This document shows positions 8,776-21,358 of a stretch of 64,000 bases of DNA, one piece after another (the stretch's first letter is position 1; every line of letters begins with the position of its first letter). The translations under genes were made by a program, and so were the position numbers. Under the pieces are notes generated by a model. That model was not told the origin of the DNA, did no database searches, and saw only the letters and a list, made by a program, of their open reading frames with translations. This DNA is from JBBRHQ01 sp963840235 (lineage in GTDB: Bacteria; Actinomycetota; Thermoleophilia; Solirubrobacterales; 70-9), in assembly GCA_963840235.1 (NCBI GenBank), contig CAWIYC010000001.1:372001-436000 (forward strand), written 5' to 3'.

Positions 8776-9498
8776 ATGAGACTGGTGGGGCACAAGGGCG
8801 CCGACCGGATCCGGCCCGGAAACACGCTCGAGAGCTTCGCCGCCGCGGTCGAGGCAGGCGTCGACATGATCGAGTTCGACGTGCTCTGGCTCCCCGACGG
8901 GCATCCGAAGGCGCCGGCATCCGAGCGCTCCCCGCTGGTCGTCGCCCACGACTGGCATGACGCCCGCCGCCGCGACCCGCTCACCCTGGACGAGACCCTC
9001 GATGCCTTCACCCGGCCGCCGCTCGATCGGGTCGAGATCGATTGCGACGTCAAGCTCCCGGGTCGCGAGGTGGAGCTGGTGGCAGCCCTGACTGAGCGGG
9101 GCCTGGTCGAGCGGACGATGGTCTCGACGATGGAGCTGAGCACGCTCGAGCGGCTGCGACGGCTGGCGCCCGGGCTGAGGCGGGGCTGGACCTACCCCAA
9201 GGTCACGCGGGACTGGACCTCGAAGCGCTGGGCGATCCTCCTGGTCTACGCGGGGCTGGCGCTGATGCGGCGCCGCGCCCCCGCTCTGGCCGCGACGGAG
9301 CTGCCGCGGATGGGGGTCGAGGCGATGTGGGTCTACCACCCGGTGATCACCCCCCGATTGGCCGCCGCGACCCGCGCCGCCGGAGTCGAGCTGATCGCCT
9401 GGACCGTGGACGAGCGGAAGGCGATGCGGCGGCTGGCCGAGATCGGGGTGGACGGCATCTGCAGCAACGACCCTCGGCTATTCGCCGAGCTGAGCTAG
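8776..9498 (+). CDS. glycerophosphodiester phosphodiesterase family protein
   Basis: A 240-residue GDPD-type TIM barrel from ATG 8776, 20 bp after the lipoprotein gene. Family members hydrolyse glycerophosphodiesters to glycerol-3-phosphate and an alcohol. The first catalytic histidine (GHKG), the metal-binding pair in MIEFDV and the second histidine in VAHDW are present. The usual PENT motif is PGNT here, a substitution of its glutamate. The C-terminus (AWTVDERKAMRRLAEIGVDGICSNDP) is typical. An upstream frame to 8215 overlaps prs and is not the start. No signal peptide is visible, so a cytosolic role in lipid head-group recycling is inferred. Confidence 0.88.
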   Translation: MRLVGHKGADRIRPGNTLESFAAAVEAGVDMIEFDVLWLPDGHPKAPASERSPLVVAHDWHDARRRDPLTLDETLDAFTRPPLDRVEIDCDVKLPGREVELVAALTERGLVERTMVSTMELSTLERLRRLAPGLRRGWTYPKVTRDWTSKRWAILLVYAGLALMRRRAPALAATELPRMGVEAMWVYHPVITPRLAAATRAAGVELIAWTVDERKAMRRLAEIGVDGICSNDPRLFAELS

Positions 9499-9541
9499 AC
9501 GGGTACAGAAACCTCCGCGTCGGCGCCTAGAGTGGGTCGCC

Positions 9542-11107
9542 GTGGAGAGCGCCGCGGCCACCGCCAACGGAGACCGGATGGCTCCGGGGACGGTGATGGC
9601 GCTGGTCGCGATGGGGCTCGGCGTGCTGGTGATCGCCAACGACTTCACCGCGCTCAACGTCGCCCTGCCGTCGATCGAGCACGATCTCGACACCGACGTC
9701 GGCACCACCCAGTGGGTGATCAACGCCTACGCGCTGACCTTCGGCATGGCGATCGTCACAGGCGGAAAGCTCGCCGACATGTTCGGCCGTCGCCGGGTCT
9801 TCTTCATCGGCTCGGTCATCTTCGCGGTCTTCTCAGTCGCCGGCGGCCTCGCCCCCAACACCGGCCTGCTGATAGCGGCCCGGGTGGGAATGGGGATCGG
9901 CGGGGCGCTGATGTGGCCGGCGATCCTCGGCATGACCTTCGCCGCGCTGCCGGAAAGCAAGGCTGGGCTGGCCGGCGGCCTCATCCTCGGTGCCGCCGGG
10001 ATCGGCAACGCGATGGGCCCCCTGGTCGGCGGTGCCCTGGCCGAGCTCGCCAGCTGGCGCTGGATCTTCTTCCTCAACGTCCCGATCGCGGCCCTGGCGA
10101 TGGTCGTCACCTACCTCAAGGTCCACCAGCCTCCGGTCGAGGTCGAAGAGCGGCGAATCGACTACGTCGGCATCGCCACCCTCTCCCTCTCCCTGGTGTT
10201 CCTGCTGGTCGGCATGGACCAGGCGGCAGACTGGGGGTGGGGCGACCCGCGGGTGGTGGCGATGTTCGTCGCCGCCGCAGCCCTCGCGATCGCCTTCGCC
10301 TTCGTCGAGCCGCGGATGAAGGCCGCGGCCTTGGTGCCGCGCGACATCATCCGCAACCGCCCCTTCACCGCCGCCTGCCTGGCGACCCTGCTGATGTCGG
10401 CGGTCTTCTTCACCACCGTCCTCTACGCCCCCCAGCTGATGCAGAAGATCCTCGGCTACTCGCCGTTGAAGTCGGGGGTCGGGATGCTGCCGATGCTCGC
10501 CGTCTTCGCCCTGACCTCGTTCGTCGCCGGTCCGCTCTACAACCGGATCGGCGGTAAGACCGTGGTCACCGCCGGCTCGGTCGGCCTCGTCGTCGGCCCC
10601 TTCCTGCTCTCCCAGTTCGGCGCCGAATCCGGCTACACCGCCCTGATCCCCGGGTTGATCATCACCGGCATCGGGGTCGGCCTCTTCTATCCCTCGGTGA
10701 CGACCGCGGCCGTCACCGCCCTCGACCCCTCGCGATCGAGCCTCGCCGGCGGCATCGTCTACATGTTCCAGATCGCCGGAGGCGCGGTCGGCCTCGGCCT
10801 GGCGACGACCATCTTCACCACCACCTCGCAGAGCCAGGTCGCCGACGACGCGCTCAAGCAGGGCCTGCACCTGAGCGAAGGCCAGGCCGATGTGATCCAC
10901 GGCTCTCTCGCCGGGACCGACACCGGTCAGCAGGTGATCCACCAGTTCCCGCAGGCGGCGACCAAGCTCCTCGACGTCGTCAGCGAGTCGTTCGTCGCCG
11001 GCATCTCGACGGCCTTCGAGGTGATCTCTGCGATCGCCGTCGGCGGGCTGGTCGTCTCGCTGCTGTTCGTCGGCGGCTCTCTGCTGGGGCACCGCCGCCG
11101 AGAGTGA
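9542..11107 (+). CDS. MFS transporter, DHA2 (EmrB/QacA) drug:H+ antiporter family
   Basis: A 521-residue, 14-helix major facilitator from GTG 9542. The N-terminal half carries DFTALNVALPSI at helix 1 and the loop GGKLADMFGRRRVF, the family's A-motif. The antiporter C-motif region (LGAAGIGNAMGPLVGG) is in helix 5. These proteins export hydrophobic compounds in exchange for protons. No regulator lies next to it and substrate cannot be told from sequence. It is convergent with the next membrane protein. Confidence 0.92.
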   Translation: MESAAATANGDRMAPGTVMALVAMGLGVLVIANDFTALNVALPSIEHDLDTDVGTTQWVINAYALTFGMAIVTGGKLADMFGRRRVFFIGSVIFAVFSVAGGLAPNTGLLIAARVGMGIGGALMWPAILGMTFAALPESKAGLAGGLILGAAGIGNAMGPLVGGALAELASWRWIFFLNVPIAALAMVVTYLKVHQPPVEVEERRIDYVGIATLSLSLVFLLVGMDQAADWGWGDPRVVAMFVAAAALAIAFAFVEPRMKAAALVPRDIIRNRPFTAACLATLLMSAVFFTTVLYAPQLMQKILGYSPLKSGVGMLPMLAVFALTSFVAGPLYNRIGGKTVVTAGSVGLVVGPFLLSQFGAESGYTALIPGLIITGIGVGLFYPSVTTAAVTALDPSRSSLAGGIVYMFQIAGGAVGLGLATTIFTTTSQSQVADDALKQGLHLSEGQADVIHGSLAGTDTGQQVIHQFPQAATKLLDVVSESFVAGISTAFEVISAIAVGGLVVSLLFVGGSLLGHRRRE

Positions 11108-11128
11108 TTTGAATCACCAATGAGGTGA
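11104..11128. terminator. hairpin between convergent genes
   Basis: Two overlapping hairpins are possible: GTGATT-TG-AATCAC (11104-11117), which includes the MFS stop codon, and TCACC-AATGA-GGTGA (11114-11128). They lie between two convergent genes that end at 11107 and 11154. A short AT-rich stretch follows. A bidirectional terminator is likely but not proven. Confidence 0.45.
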
Positions 11129-11153
11129 CTTATTGAAGTTTCGCGGGGGCGGT

Positions 11154-11999
11154 CTAGATGGTGCCGGGCTCCGGGGCGCCCTTCCTGCGGCGAACGGCGA
11201 ACTCGAGCTCCGCGGTGGTGAAGCCGCCGACCGCCTCGCCTTCGGTCGCGTAGCGGTAGAGCGCGACGCCGAAGATCCCGGTCAGGGCGCGGGAGATGAG
11301 CGCGGCGACGGCGATCACGATCGCCCCGATCACGACCAGCAGCGCCCCCGCGTAGCTGGATGAGGACCAGACCGCGAAGCCGGCCAGGACCAGAAGCGCT
11401 CCGGGCAGGACGCCGAGGAGGAAGACAGCGCCGCCGATGGCGATGTTTCCGGTGATCTGCTGGCCCCAGCGCGCGCGGAAGAGGCCGGCGGCACGCTTCA
11501 GCGTCTCGAACGGCCCGGTTCCCTCGAGCGCGATCACAGGGACCGCGAGGAAGGTGATCAGCGACCAGCCGATGTCGAGCAGCCGGCCGAAGATCTGCCC
11601 GAAGATCCCGCCCTCGCTCTCCAGCGCGCTGAGGACGAGGCCGACGATGGTCGAGACCGCGGCCCAGCCCGCAATCTGGCTGAATCGGCTTCGGGCAACG
11701 GCGAGACCGTCGCCGACAGTAGCCTCCTGCCCGCGGAAGATCATGTCGGCGGCGGCCGCGAGCCCGACGCTGAAGTAGAAGCCCACCAGCGCCAGCAGGT
11801 AGAAGCCGATCACCGCCAGCGGCGCTCCGGCCGCCAGCTTGTCGTCGCTGATCAGGTAGATGCCGGGCCCGAGGACGATTGCGGCGCAGACGATCGTCGC
11901 CACCGCGCCGTAGAGCGGGAACCGGATCAGCGCCGGGTTCTCACGCAGCAGCCCCCAGCTCTTCTTGGTCAGCTCCCAGCCCTTGCGGATGCGGCTCAT
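11154..11999 (-). CDS. six-helix membrane protein (DUF6159-like)
   Basis: A 281-residue protein starting at ATG 11999, with GGGGAG 6 bases upstream; an in-frame TTG at 12005 is less likely. The N-terminus (SRIRKGWELTKKSWGLLRENPALI) is typical of the DUF6159 group of actinobacterial and archaeal membrane proteins. About six transmembrane helices follow, and a cytoplasmic tail ends in ELEFAVRRRKG. No catalytic motif is visible. It is on the same strand as and downstream of the ABC1 kinase gene, about 95 bp away. Function unknown. Confidence 0.75.
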   Translation of the reverse strand: MSRIRKGWELTKKSWGLLRENPALIRFPLYGAVATIVCAAIVLGPGIYLISDDKLAAGAPLAVIGFYLLALVGFYFSVGLAAAADMIFRGQEATVGDGLAVARSRFSQIAGWAAVSTIVGLVLSALESEGGIFGQIFGRLLDIGWSLITFLAVPVIALEGTGPFETLKRAAGLFRARWGQQITGNIAIGGAVFLLGVLPGALLVLAGFAVWSSSSYAGALLVVIGAIVIAVAALISRALTGIFGVALYRYATEGEAVGGFTTAELEFAVRRRKGAPEPGTI

Positions 12000-12060
12000 T
12001 CGCAACTCCCCACTTTCTGCTTCCTCGCTGGTCGAGTCCGGTGCATGCTTCGGAGTATCG

Positions 12061-12086
12061 GCGGCTGGCCCTGCGGGTTTAGCCGC
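12061..12086 (-). terminator. possible terminator after ABC1 kinase gene
   Basis: Arms GCGGCT and AGCCGC enclose a 14-nt loop in the gap between the ABC1 kinase stop and the next same-strand gene. No T-run is visible, so the evidence is structural only. Confidence 0.3.
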
Positions 12087-12093
12087 GGGGAAT

Positions 12094-13512
12094 CTAGCCC
12101 CGGGCCGCGATGCCCGGCGTCCTGATCACGCCTCGGCTCTTGAAGTAGCTCCACTCCTGCTCGCCCAGTTCGGTCGAGGGCGGATCGGCGTAGACCCACT
12201 CGCGCATGATCCGGTACCAGTTGCGCCTCGCCTGCAGCTGGCCGAGGACGGCGACGACCCCGATCTCCATCCGCCGTCCCATCAGCTCGTCCGCCGGCAG
12301 CGACTCACGGCGCATCAGGTCGAAGTACTCCGAGCGCGGATCGTGGATGGACTCGATGATCCGCATCACCCGGGGGGCGTCGATCTCGATCTCGGCGTCC
12401 TCCATATACCAGCCCCCGACCGCCTTGACGTGCTCCATCAGGCGCTCGGCGTCGAGCTTCGAGGGATTCTTGACGAAGCCGAGGTCGTGGAGCGAAGAGC
12501 GCAGCTCCTCTGGGTCGTCGCGGACGATCGCGTCGATCGCCCTCTGCTCGAGCGTGATCTGCTCGATGTCGAGCCGTTTGGTCATGCCGAAGTCGAGGAA
12601 GGCGACGCGGCCGTCGCCCATGAGGATGAAGTTGCCCGGGTGGGGGTCGGCGTTGAAGTGCTGGAGGTGGTAGATCGAACCGAAGCTGCCGCGGAAGACG
12701 ATCTCGCCGAAGCGGCTGCGCTCCTCGCCGGGAAGCTGCTTGACCTGCTCGAACTGCATCCCCTCGACGTACTCGGTGACCAGGACCCGCCGTCGCGAGA
12801 GGCGGGTGAGGACGTCGGGCACGTAGATGAAGGGATGGTCGCGATAGGCCCGTGAGAAGGTGCGCTGGTTCTGGGCCTCGTACTCGTAGTCCAGCTCCTC
12901 CAGGACCCGCTCGCGGATCTCATGGGCGATCGCCTTTGCGTCGAGCCCCGGCGCCAGCGCCCTCGCCAGCCGCACCAGCGTGCCGGCGTTTCGCAGGTCG
13001 GCGTCGAGCACCTCGGCGATGCCCGGGTACTGGATCTTGACCGCGACCGGGCGGCCGTCGAGCAGCTTCGCCCGGTGGACCTGGCCGATCGAGGCCGCGG
13101 CGAAGGCCTCTTGGTCGAACTCGGCGAACAGCTCCGAGAGCGGCTCTCCGTCGTACTCCTCCTCGAGCACCTTGGCCACCTTTTCCCAGGGCATCGCCGG
13201 GGCGTCGGTGCGCAGTTTCGCCAGCTGCTCCTGGTAGATCTCGCGGTATTCGTCGGGAATGAACTCGGTGTCGATGAAGGAGGCGAACTGACCCAGCTTC
13301 ATCGCCGCCCCCTTCATCTGTCCCAGGGCGGCGACCATCTTCATCGCCGTCTCGGTGTGGCGATGCTCGAGCCGCTCCTGGCCGGAGCTCTCCGATCGGG
13401 CCACGTTCGCCGCCCTGGTGCCGGCGTAGCGCGCTCCCTGGGTGCCGAGGACCGAACCGAGCTTGGCAGAGCGGCGCACCCGGCCCTTGGGAATCTTCGA
13501 CTCGTCGGCCAT
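12094..13512 (-). CDS. ABC1/UbiB family atypical kinase
   Basis: A 472-residue protein with the full ABC1 (ADCK/UbiB) signature: KxGQ in KLGQFAS near residue 75, the alanine-rich nucleotide loop AAASIGQVHRA, the lysine in VAVKIQYPG, the catalytic HPGN in FNADPHPGNFIL, and the metal-binding DFG in AFLDFGMTKR. The family binds ATP and supports quinone and isoprenoid lipid metabolism; its substrate in actinobacteria is not settled. ATG 13512 is chosen; a GTG at 13518 is in frame. It is divergent from rplY, and the ~80 bp between them must hold both promoters. No transmembrane tail is seen. Confidence 0.9.
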   Translation of the reverse strand: MADESKIPKGRVRRSAKLGSVLGTQGARYAGTRAANVARSESSGQERLEHRHTETAMKMVAALGQMKGAAMKLGQFASFIDTEFIPDEYREIYQEQLAKLRTDAPAMPWEKVAKVLEEEYDGEPLSELFAEFDQEAFAAASIGQVHRAKLLDGRPVAVKIQYPGIAEVLDADLRNAGTLVRLARALAPGLDAKAIAHEIRERVLEELDYEYEAQNQRTFSRAYRDHPFIYVPDVLTRLSRRRVLVTEYVEGMQFEQVKQLPGEERSRFGEIVFRGSFGSIYHLQHFNADPHPGNFILMGDGRVAFLDFGMTKRLDIEQITLEQRAIDAIVRDDPEELRSSLHDLGFVKNPSKLDAERLMEHVKAVGGWYMEDAEIEIDAPRVMRIIESIHDPRSEYFDLMRRESLPADELMGRRMEIGVVAVLGQLQARRNWYRIMREWVYADPPSTELGEQEWSYFKSRGVIRTPGIAARG

Positions 13513-13594
13513 GCCCACAAGGGTTCCACAGCGACACGGGCCCCGACCCCCTCCCGCCTCTTTTCCCCTCCTTCTCTATCCTTTTGCCCCGCAA

Positions 13595-14299
13595 ATGGCT
13601 TCCGACCGCGCCATACTCCAGGCCGCTCCGCGAACGCAGTTCGGCTCGCGCACGAGCCGACGCATGCGCCGAGAAGGGCTGGTGCCCGGGGTCGTCTACA
13701 GCGGCGGCGCCGAGGCCCGCCCGTTCCAGGTGCCCGAGCGGGCGGCGCAGCACGTGATCTCCGAGGGTCACGCTCTCTTCGATCTCGCGATCGACGGCTC
13801 CGCCGCGGTCCCGGTGGTGGTCAAGGAGCAGCAGCGCCATCCCGTCCGGGGTGGACTTCAGCACCTCGACCTGCAGGAGGTACGACTCGACGAGGAGATC
13901 GAGGCCGAGGTCTCGATCGAGCTCGAGGGCGCCGAGGAAGCCCCCGGCGTCAAGGAGGGCGGCGTGATGGAGCACGTCACCCGCGAGGTCACGGTGGAGG
14001 CCCTCCCGGCCGAGATCCCCGACCGGATCGTCGTCGACGTCTCGACGATGGAGATCAACGACACGCTTCAGCTCTCCTCGGTCAGCGCGCCGGCCGGGGT
14101 CAAGTTCGTCGCCGACGAGCCCGAGGAGGTCACGATCGCGACGCTCTCGCCCCCGCGGGTCGAGGAGGAGCCCGAGCCGGAGCTCGAGGAGGAGGCCGGG
14201 CTGGTCGGCGAGGAGGGCGAGGCGGTCGAGGGCGAGGAGGCCCCCGCCGAGGAAGGCGAGCCGGCCGAGGCGGACTCGGGCGACTCCGACGGGGAGTAG
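13595..14299 (+). CDS. rplY: 50S ribosomal protein L25, general stress protein Ctc type
   Basis: A 234-residue long-form L25/Ctc that binds 5S rRNA. The 5S-binding domain starts with RTQFGSRTSRRMRREGLVPGV, and the beta-barrel second domain (TREVTVEALPAEIPDRIVVD) follows. The last ~45 residues are a strongly acidic Glu/Ala tail, common in actinobacterial L25. ATG 13595 fits the family N-terminus; the longer frame back to 13442 overlaps the divergent gene. It is followed three bases later by pth, the conserved rplY-pth pair. Confidence 0.94.
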   Translation: MASDRAILQAAPRTQFGSRTSRRMRREGLVPGVVYSGGAEARPFQVPERAAQHVISEGHALFDLAIDGSAAVPVVVKEQQRHPVRGGLQHLDLQEVRLDEEIEAEVSIELEGAEEAPGVKEGGVMEHVTREVTVEALPAEIPDRIVVDVSTMEINDTLQLSSVSAPAGVKFVADEPEEVTIATLSPPRVEEEPEPELEEEAGLVGEEGEAVEGEEAPAEEGEPAEADSGDSDGE

Positions 14300-14302
14300 C
14301 CC

Positions 14303-14959
14303 CTGTCGATCTTCCGCCGTCTGGGAAGCCGCGGCGACGACGAGCGCGGTGGCGACAGGATCCTGGTCATCGGCCTCGGCAATCCCGGTCCCCGCTACGA
14401 GCGGACCCGCCACAACATCGGATTCGAGATCGCGGACGAGCTCGGGCGCCGCTGGGAGCTTCCGAGGCCCCGGAAACGCTTCGGCGGCCTGATCTCCGAG
14501 GGCAGGACGGGCCCGGGCGGAGCACGGGTCGCGGTCCTGTTGCCGCAGACCTACATGAACGAGTCGGGCACCGCCGCCGGTCCCGCAAGGGGGGAGATGC
14601 GGGCGCCGCTCGACCACGTAGTCGTCCTCCACGACGAGATAGACCTCGATTTCGGCGAGGTGCGGGTGAGGCTCGGCGGCGGGCTCGCAGGCCACAACGG
14701 CCTCAAGAGCCTGCGCCGGGGCCTCGGCGGTCCAGGCTTCTGGCGGGTGCGGGCCGGCATCGGGCGCCCTGACTCGACCGATCCCGAGGTCGTCTCCTCC
14801 CATGTGCTGTCCCGGTTCGCCGAGCCTGCCGACGAGGTCGAGGCCCTGGTCGGCAGCGCGGCCGACGAGGCCGAGCGGCTGGTGGAGCGGATCGCGAGCG
14901 GGGAGGCAGCAGGAGAGGCCGAGAGCGCAAAGCACAAGACCGAGGAGGGCGAGGCGTGA
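14303..14959 (+). CDS. pth: peptidyl-tRNA hydrolase (non-canonical CTG start)
   Basis: It releases peptides from stalled peptidyl-tRNA. The frame contains the family landmarks: ILVIGLGNPG with the active-site Asn, TRHNIG with the catalytic His, LLPQTYMNESG, and the acid in LHDEIDLDFG. No ATG, GTG or TTG exists in this frame between the rplY stop (14297-14299) and the essential N-terminal motif; the first ATG (14540) would delete the catalytic Asn and His. The best start is CTG 14303, placed 6 bases after GGGGAG. The product is then 218 residues with a ~20-residue charged leader. Its stop overlaps the next start (GTGA). Confidence 0.92.
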   Translation: MSIFRRLGSRGDDERGGDRILVIGLGNPGPRYERTRHNIGFEIADELGRRWELPRPRKRFGGLISEGRTGPGGARVAVLLPQTYMNESGTAAGPARGEMRAPLDHVVVLHDEIDLDFGEVRVRLGGGLAGHNGLKSLRRGLGGPGFWRVRAGIGRPDSTDPEVVSSHVLSRFAEPADEVEALVGSAADEAERLVERIASGEAAGEAESAKHKTEEGEA

Positions 14960-15678
14960 GTGAGCTGACGAGCTACGAGGTCACCGGCGACGGTGTCGCT
15001 CTGCTGAGGCTGGAGCGACCCGGCGCCCGCAACGCCATCAACACGCAGATGCTGGCCGAGATGCTCGAACACCTGGCGGTCGCCCGCGGCGACGATGCGG
15101 TGCGGGTGCTGGTCTTCTCCTCCGCCGATCAGATGGGCTTCTCCGCCGGCGCCGACGTCAAGGAGGACCTCGACGACGAGGGCAAGGTGCGCCGGATGCA
15201 GCTCTTCGCCGACCTATACGACGAGATCACGGCCTTCCCCAAACCGACGGTCGCGGCCTGCCACGGCGACGTCGTCGGCGGCGGCGCCGAGATCGCCGTC
15301 GCCTGCGACATCAGGGTCGGCGGCTCGAACCTGAGGATGCGCTTCCCGGGAGCCGCGCTCGGGGTCCCCGTCGGCCCGGCCCGCCTGGTCACCCTCTGCG
15401 GGCTCGCCACCGCCAAGTACCTGCTGCTGAGCTCGCGCACCGTCGGCGCCGACGAGGCCCTGCGGGTCGGGCTCGTCAACCGGGTCGCGCCGGCTGCCGG
15501 CACCGAGGAGGCCGCCCTCGATCTCGCCGCCGAGGTCGCCGCGCACCCGCCCGAGGCGGTGGCCCTGATCAAGAGGATGCTGCACCAGTGGGACGCCGTC
15601 GAAGAGCGCTCCCGCGCGGAGGGCGAGGGGCAGGTCGAGTGGCAGCGCTCCGGCCCCGGCCTGCCCTACAGCGACTGA
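14956..15678 (+). CDS. enoyl-CoA hydratase/isomerase family protein
   Basis: A 240-residue crotonase-fold protein starting at GTG 14956, overlapping the pth stop by four bases. The CoA-binding and oxyanion regions are seen in SAGADVKEDL and GDVVGGGAEIAVACD, and the family pattern GVPVGPARLVTLCG follows. Crotonases hydrate or isomerise acyl-CoA; the precise substrate cannot be read from sequence. It is unusual to see it translationally coupled to pth, between rplY-pth and mfd, so it probably rides in the housekeeping operon. Confidence 0.85.
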   Translation: MSELTSYEVTGDGVALLRLERPGARNAINTQMLAEMLEHLAVARGDDAVRVLVFSSADQMGFSAGADVKEDLDDEGKVRRMQLFADLYDEITAFPKPTVAACHGDVVGGGAEIAVACDIRVGGSNLRMRFPGAALGVPVGPARLVTLCGLATAKYLLLSSRTVGADEALRVGLVNRVAPAAGTEEAALDLAAEVAAHPPEAVALIKRMLHQWDAVEERSRAEGEGQVEWQRSGPGLPYSD

Positions 15679-15753
15679 GATCTCAGCAAGCGATGGTGAA
15701 CCGGAGGCGTTCGTAGCTGCTTTGCGTGTGGCTAGCCTGTTGAGCACCTGACC

Positions 15754-19142
<3,389 letters not shown>

Positions 19143-19146
<4 letters not shown>

Positions 19147-20474
19147 GTCCCGACCCCAGGAAGCCCAAGGGCCCGGCGAAGCAGGCCCCCACCCCTCGCC
19201 ACCGGGCGCGCCGGATCGGCGTCGTCGCCTTCGGCGTCGCCTTCGTCGCCCTCTTCGTCGGCTTCGCAGTCGCCCAGGGGATCGGGCAGCCGAGCGTTCC
19301 ATCGGACTCGATCGCCGTCGTCGAGGACGCCGCCAGCGGCACCTCGCCGATCACCAAGGAGCAGTTCGACCGGGCGCTGAAGCAGACCGCGGCCCGGTCG
19401 GGTCTCCAGGACGTGCCAAAGCCCAGCAGCAAGCAGTACAGCGACATCAGGGACGCCGCCATCGGCGACCTGCTCGACACCGTCTGGATCCAGTCGGAGG
19501 CCGCCGAGCAGGGGATTTCGGTCAGCAAGGAGAAGGTCGCCAAGCAGTTGGAGCAGATCAAGAAGCAGAACTTCAAGACCGAGGCCGAATACCAGCAGTT
19601 CATCGAGCGCTCGGGTTACAACCAGGAGGAGATCAACCTCCGGGTCGAGCTGCAGCTGCTGAGCACCGCAATCCAGACCAAGGTCAGCAATAACGCGCCG
19701 ACGGTGTCCGACCGCCAGGTGCACGATTACTACGACGCGGCGGAATCCCAGTTCTCGGTTCCCGAGACTCGCGACGTGCGGCTGATCCTGAACAAGGACA
19801 AGGCCAAGGTCGAGCAGGCCAAGGCGGCGCTGGAGGCCGACGACTCGGCGGCGAGCTGGAACAAGGTCGCCAAGCAGTACTCGACCGACCCGAGCTCGAA
19901 GGACAACGGCGGCCTGCGCCAGGGGCTGACCGAAGGCCTGGTCGAGGAGCCGCTGAACGGCGACGTCTTCGACGCCGAGATCGGCAATATCGAGGGGCCG
20001 GTCAAGACCCAGCTGGGCTACTACGTATTCGAGATCGAGAAGGTCTCGCCGGCCTCCACCCAGCCGTTCTCGAAGGTGGAGGCCCAGATCCGCTCCCAGC
20101 TCGAGCAGCAGGCCCAGCAAAATGCCTTCTCCCAGTTCGTCACCAGTTACGGCACCAAGTGGCAGTCGCGGACTTTCTGCGCCGACGGCTACGTCGTCAA
20201 CCGCTGCGCGAATTACACGGGCAGCGGCCACCCCGAGGGCGCCCCGCCCGCCTGCTACGAGGCGAACCCGAAGGGCGGGCTCCCCGATGCCTGCCCGGCC
20301 CCGGTGCTGGCACTCTCGCCGGCGCTTCCGGGCACCGTCACCCTGCTGACCCCGCAGGGGACGCGGCTGCCGCAGCGGCCGATCCCGGCCGGGTTGAAGC
20401 CGGTCAAGTCCAGCGGGCTCTCCGGAGCGGTACCGGGCGCGACGACGCCCGGAGCGGTACCGGGCGCGCCCTGA
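19143..20474 (+). CDS. membrane-anchored parvulin-type peptidyl-prolyl isomerase (SurA/PrsA-like)
   Basis: A 443-residue protein starting at GTG 19143, overlapping the mfd stop. One N-terminal membrane helix (VVAFGVAFVALFVGFAVAQG) follows a basic leader, so the rest is extracytoplasmic. A SurA_N-like helical region (about 55-185) precedes one parvulin domain (about 190-295) with DVRLILNK, SSKDNGGLRQG and GYYVFEIEKV. It should fold exported proteins at the membrane. The C-terminus is Pro/Gly-rich and contains a tandem 18-nt repeat (20424-20441 and 20451-20468) encoding GAVPGA twice. Two cysteine pairs near residues 345-385 could form disulfides. Confidence 0.88.
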
Positions 20475-20484
20475 TCGGGGGGCC

Positions 20485-21342
20485 GTGTCCGACCCCCAGC
20501 GCAGCGCCGAAGCCGTTGCCCGGCTCGACGCGATCACGCGGCGTTTGCGGAGAGAGTGCCCATGGGACCGCGAGCAGGACGAGCGCTCGATCGTCCCCCA
20601 CACGGTCGAGGAGGCTTACGAGCTGGCCGACGCGGCGGAGACCGGCGACGACTCCAAGTTGCTCGACGAGCTCGGCGACGTCCTCTTTCAGGTCCACTTC
20701 CTCTCCCTGTTGCTGGAGGAACGCGGGGCGGGGGACATGGCGGCGGTCGCCGAGCACTGCCGCGAGAAGCTGATCCGGCGCCATCCGCATGTCTTCGGCC
20801 CCGGCGAGCAGGCACCGGGCGCCTCGGCCGCGGGTCCTGTCGCGGCAGAGGACTCCTCGTCCTCGCAGGCTGCGGGCGAGGAGCCCACCGCCGCGCCACC
20901 CGCGGAAGAGGCGTCGGAGGTCGGTCCACTGGATGCGGATGAGGTGCTCGGGCAGTGGGACCGGATCAAGCGGGAGGTGGAAGGGCAGGGCGAGGGGGAC
21001 GACCTCTTCGCCGACGTGCCCGAGAACCTGCCGGCGCTGCTCTACGCGCGCAAGCTCCAGCGCCGTGCCGTCAACCGCAGCGGTGACGCCGGCCTCAGCC
21101 CGAGCCCGCTGGAGGCGGCCGGCCGCGCCCGCGAGGCCCTGGCCGAGCTCGAGGCGCTCGCCGCCGAAGGTGAGGATGCCGGCCCAGAGGCGCCCCCCGA
21201 GACCCGGGCGGCGATCGAGCGTGTCCTCGGAGAATCCCTGTTCGCCGTCGTCGACACCGCCCGCCAGCTCCGCTGCGATCCCGAGCTTGCGCTGCGAGCC
21301 GCGGCATCCAGGTACAGGAAGCGTCAGGCGCTCTCCAAGTGA
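20485..21342 (+). CDS. mazG: MazG-type nucleoside triphosphate pyrophosphohydrolase
   Basis: A 285-residue MazG from GTG 20485. The signature ECPWDREQD, the metal-binding EEAYELADA and DELGDVLFQVHF, and RRHPHVFG are present in the N-terminal domain. The family hydrolyses NTPs to NMP and pyrophosphate, removing non-canonical nucleotides. A low-complexity Ala/Glu/Ser linker (about residues 112-150) separates it from a second domain (ALLYARKLQRRAVNRSGD) related to the MazG C-terminal half, where the metal-site residues are less clear. It lies 10 bp after the parvulin gene and 16 bp before eno. Confidence 0.93.
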   Translation: MSDPQRSAEAVARLDAITRRLRRECPWDREQDERSIVPHTVEEAYELADAAETGDDSKLLDELGDVLFQVHFLSLLLEERGAGDMAAVAEHCREKLIRRHPHVFGPGEQAPGASAAGPVAAEDSSSSQAAGEEPTAAPPAEEASEVGPLDADEVLGQWDRIKREVEGQGEGDDLFADVPENLPALLYARKLQRRAVNRSGDAGLSPSPLEAAGRAREALAELEALAAEGEDAGPEAPPETRAAIERVLGESLFAVVDTARQLRCDPELALRAAASRYRKRQALSK

Positions 21343-21358
21343 AAGACTGGCGGGCCCG

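Noticed and set aside
12920..14935. 671-residue minus-strand frame covering rplY and pth
   Set aside because: It runs antisense through two firm plus-strand genes and partly mirrors the ABC1 kinase in another register.
20424..20468. 18-nt direct repeat as an att site
   Set aside because: In-frame coding repeat in the proline/glycine-rich tail of the parvulin gene.
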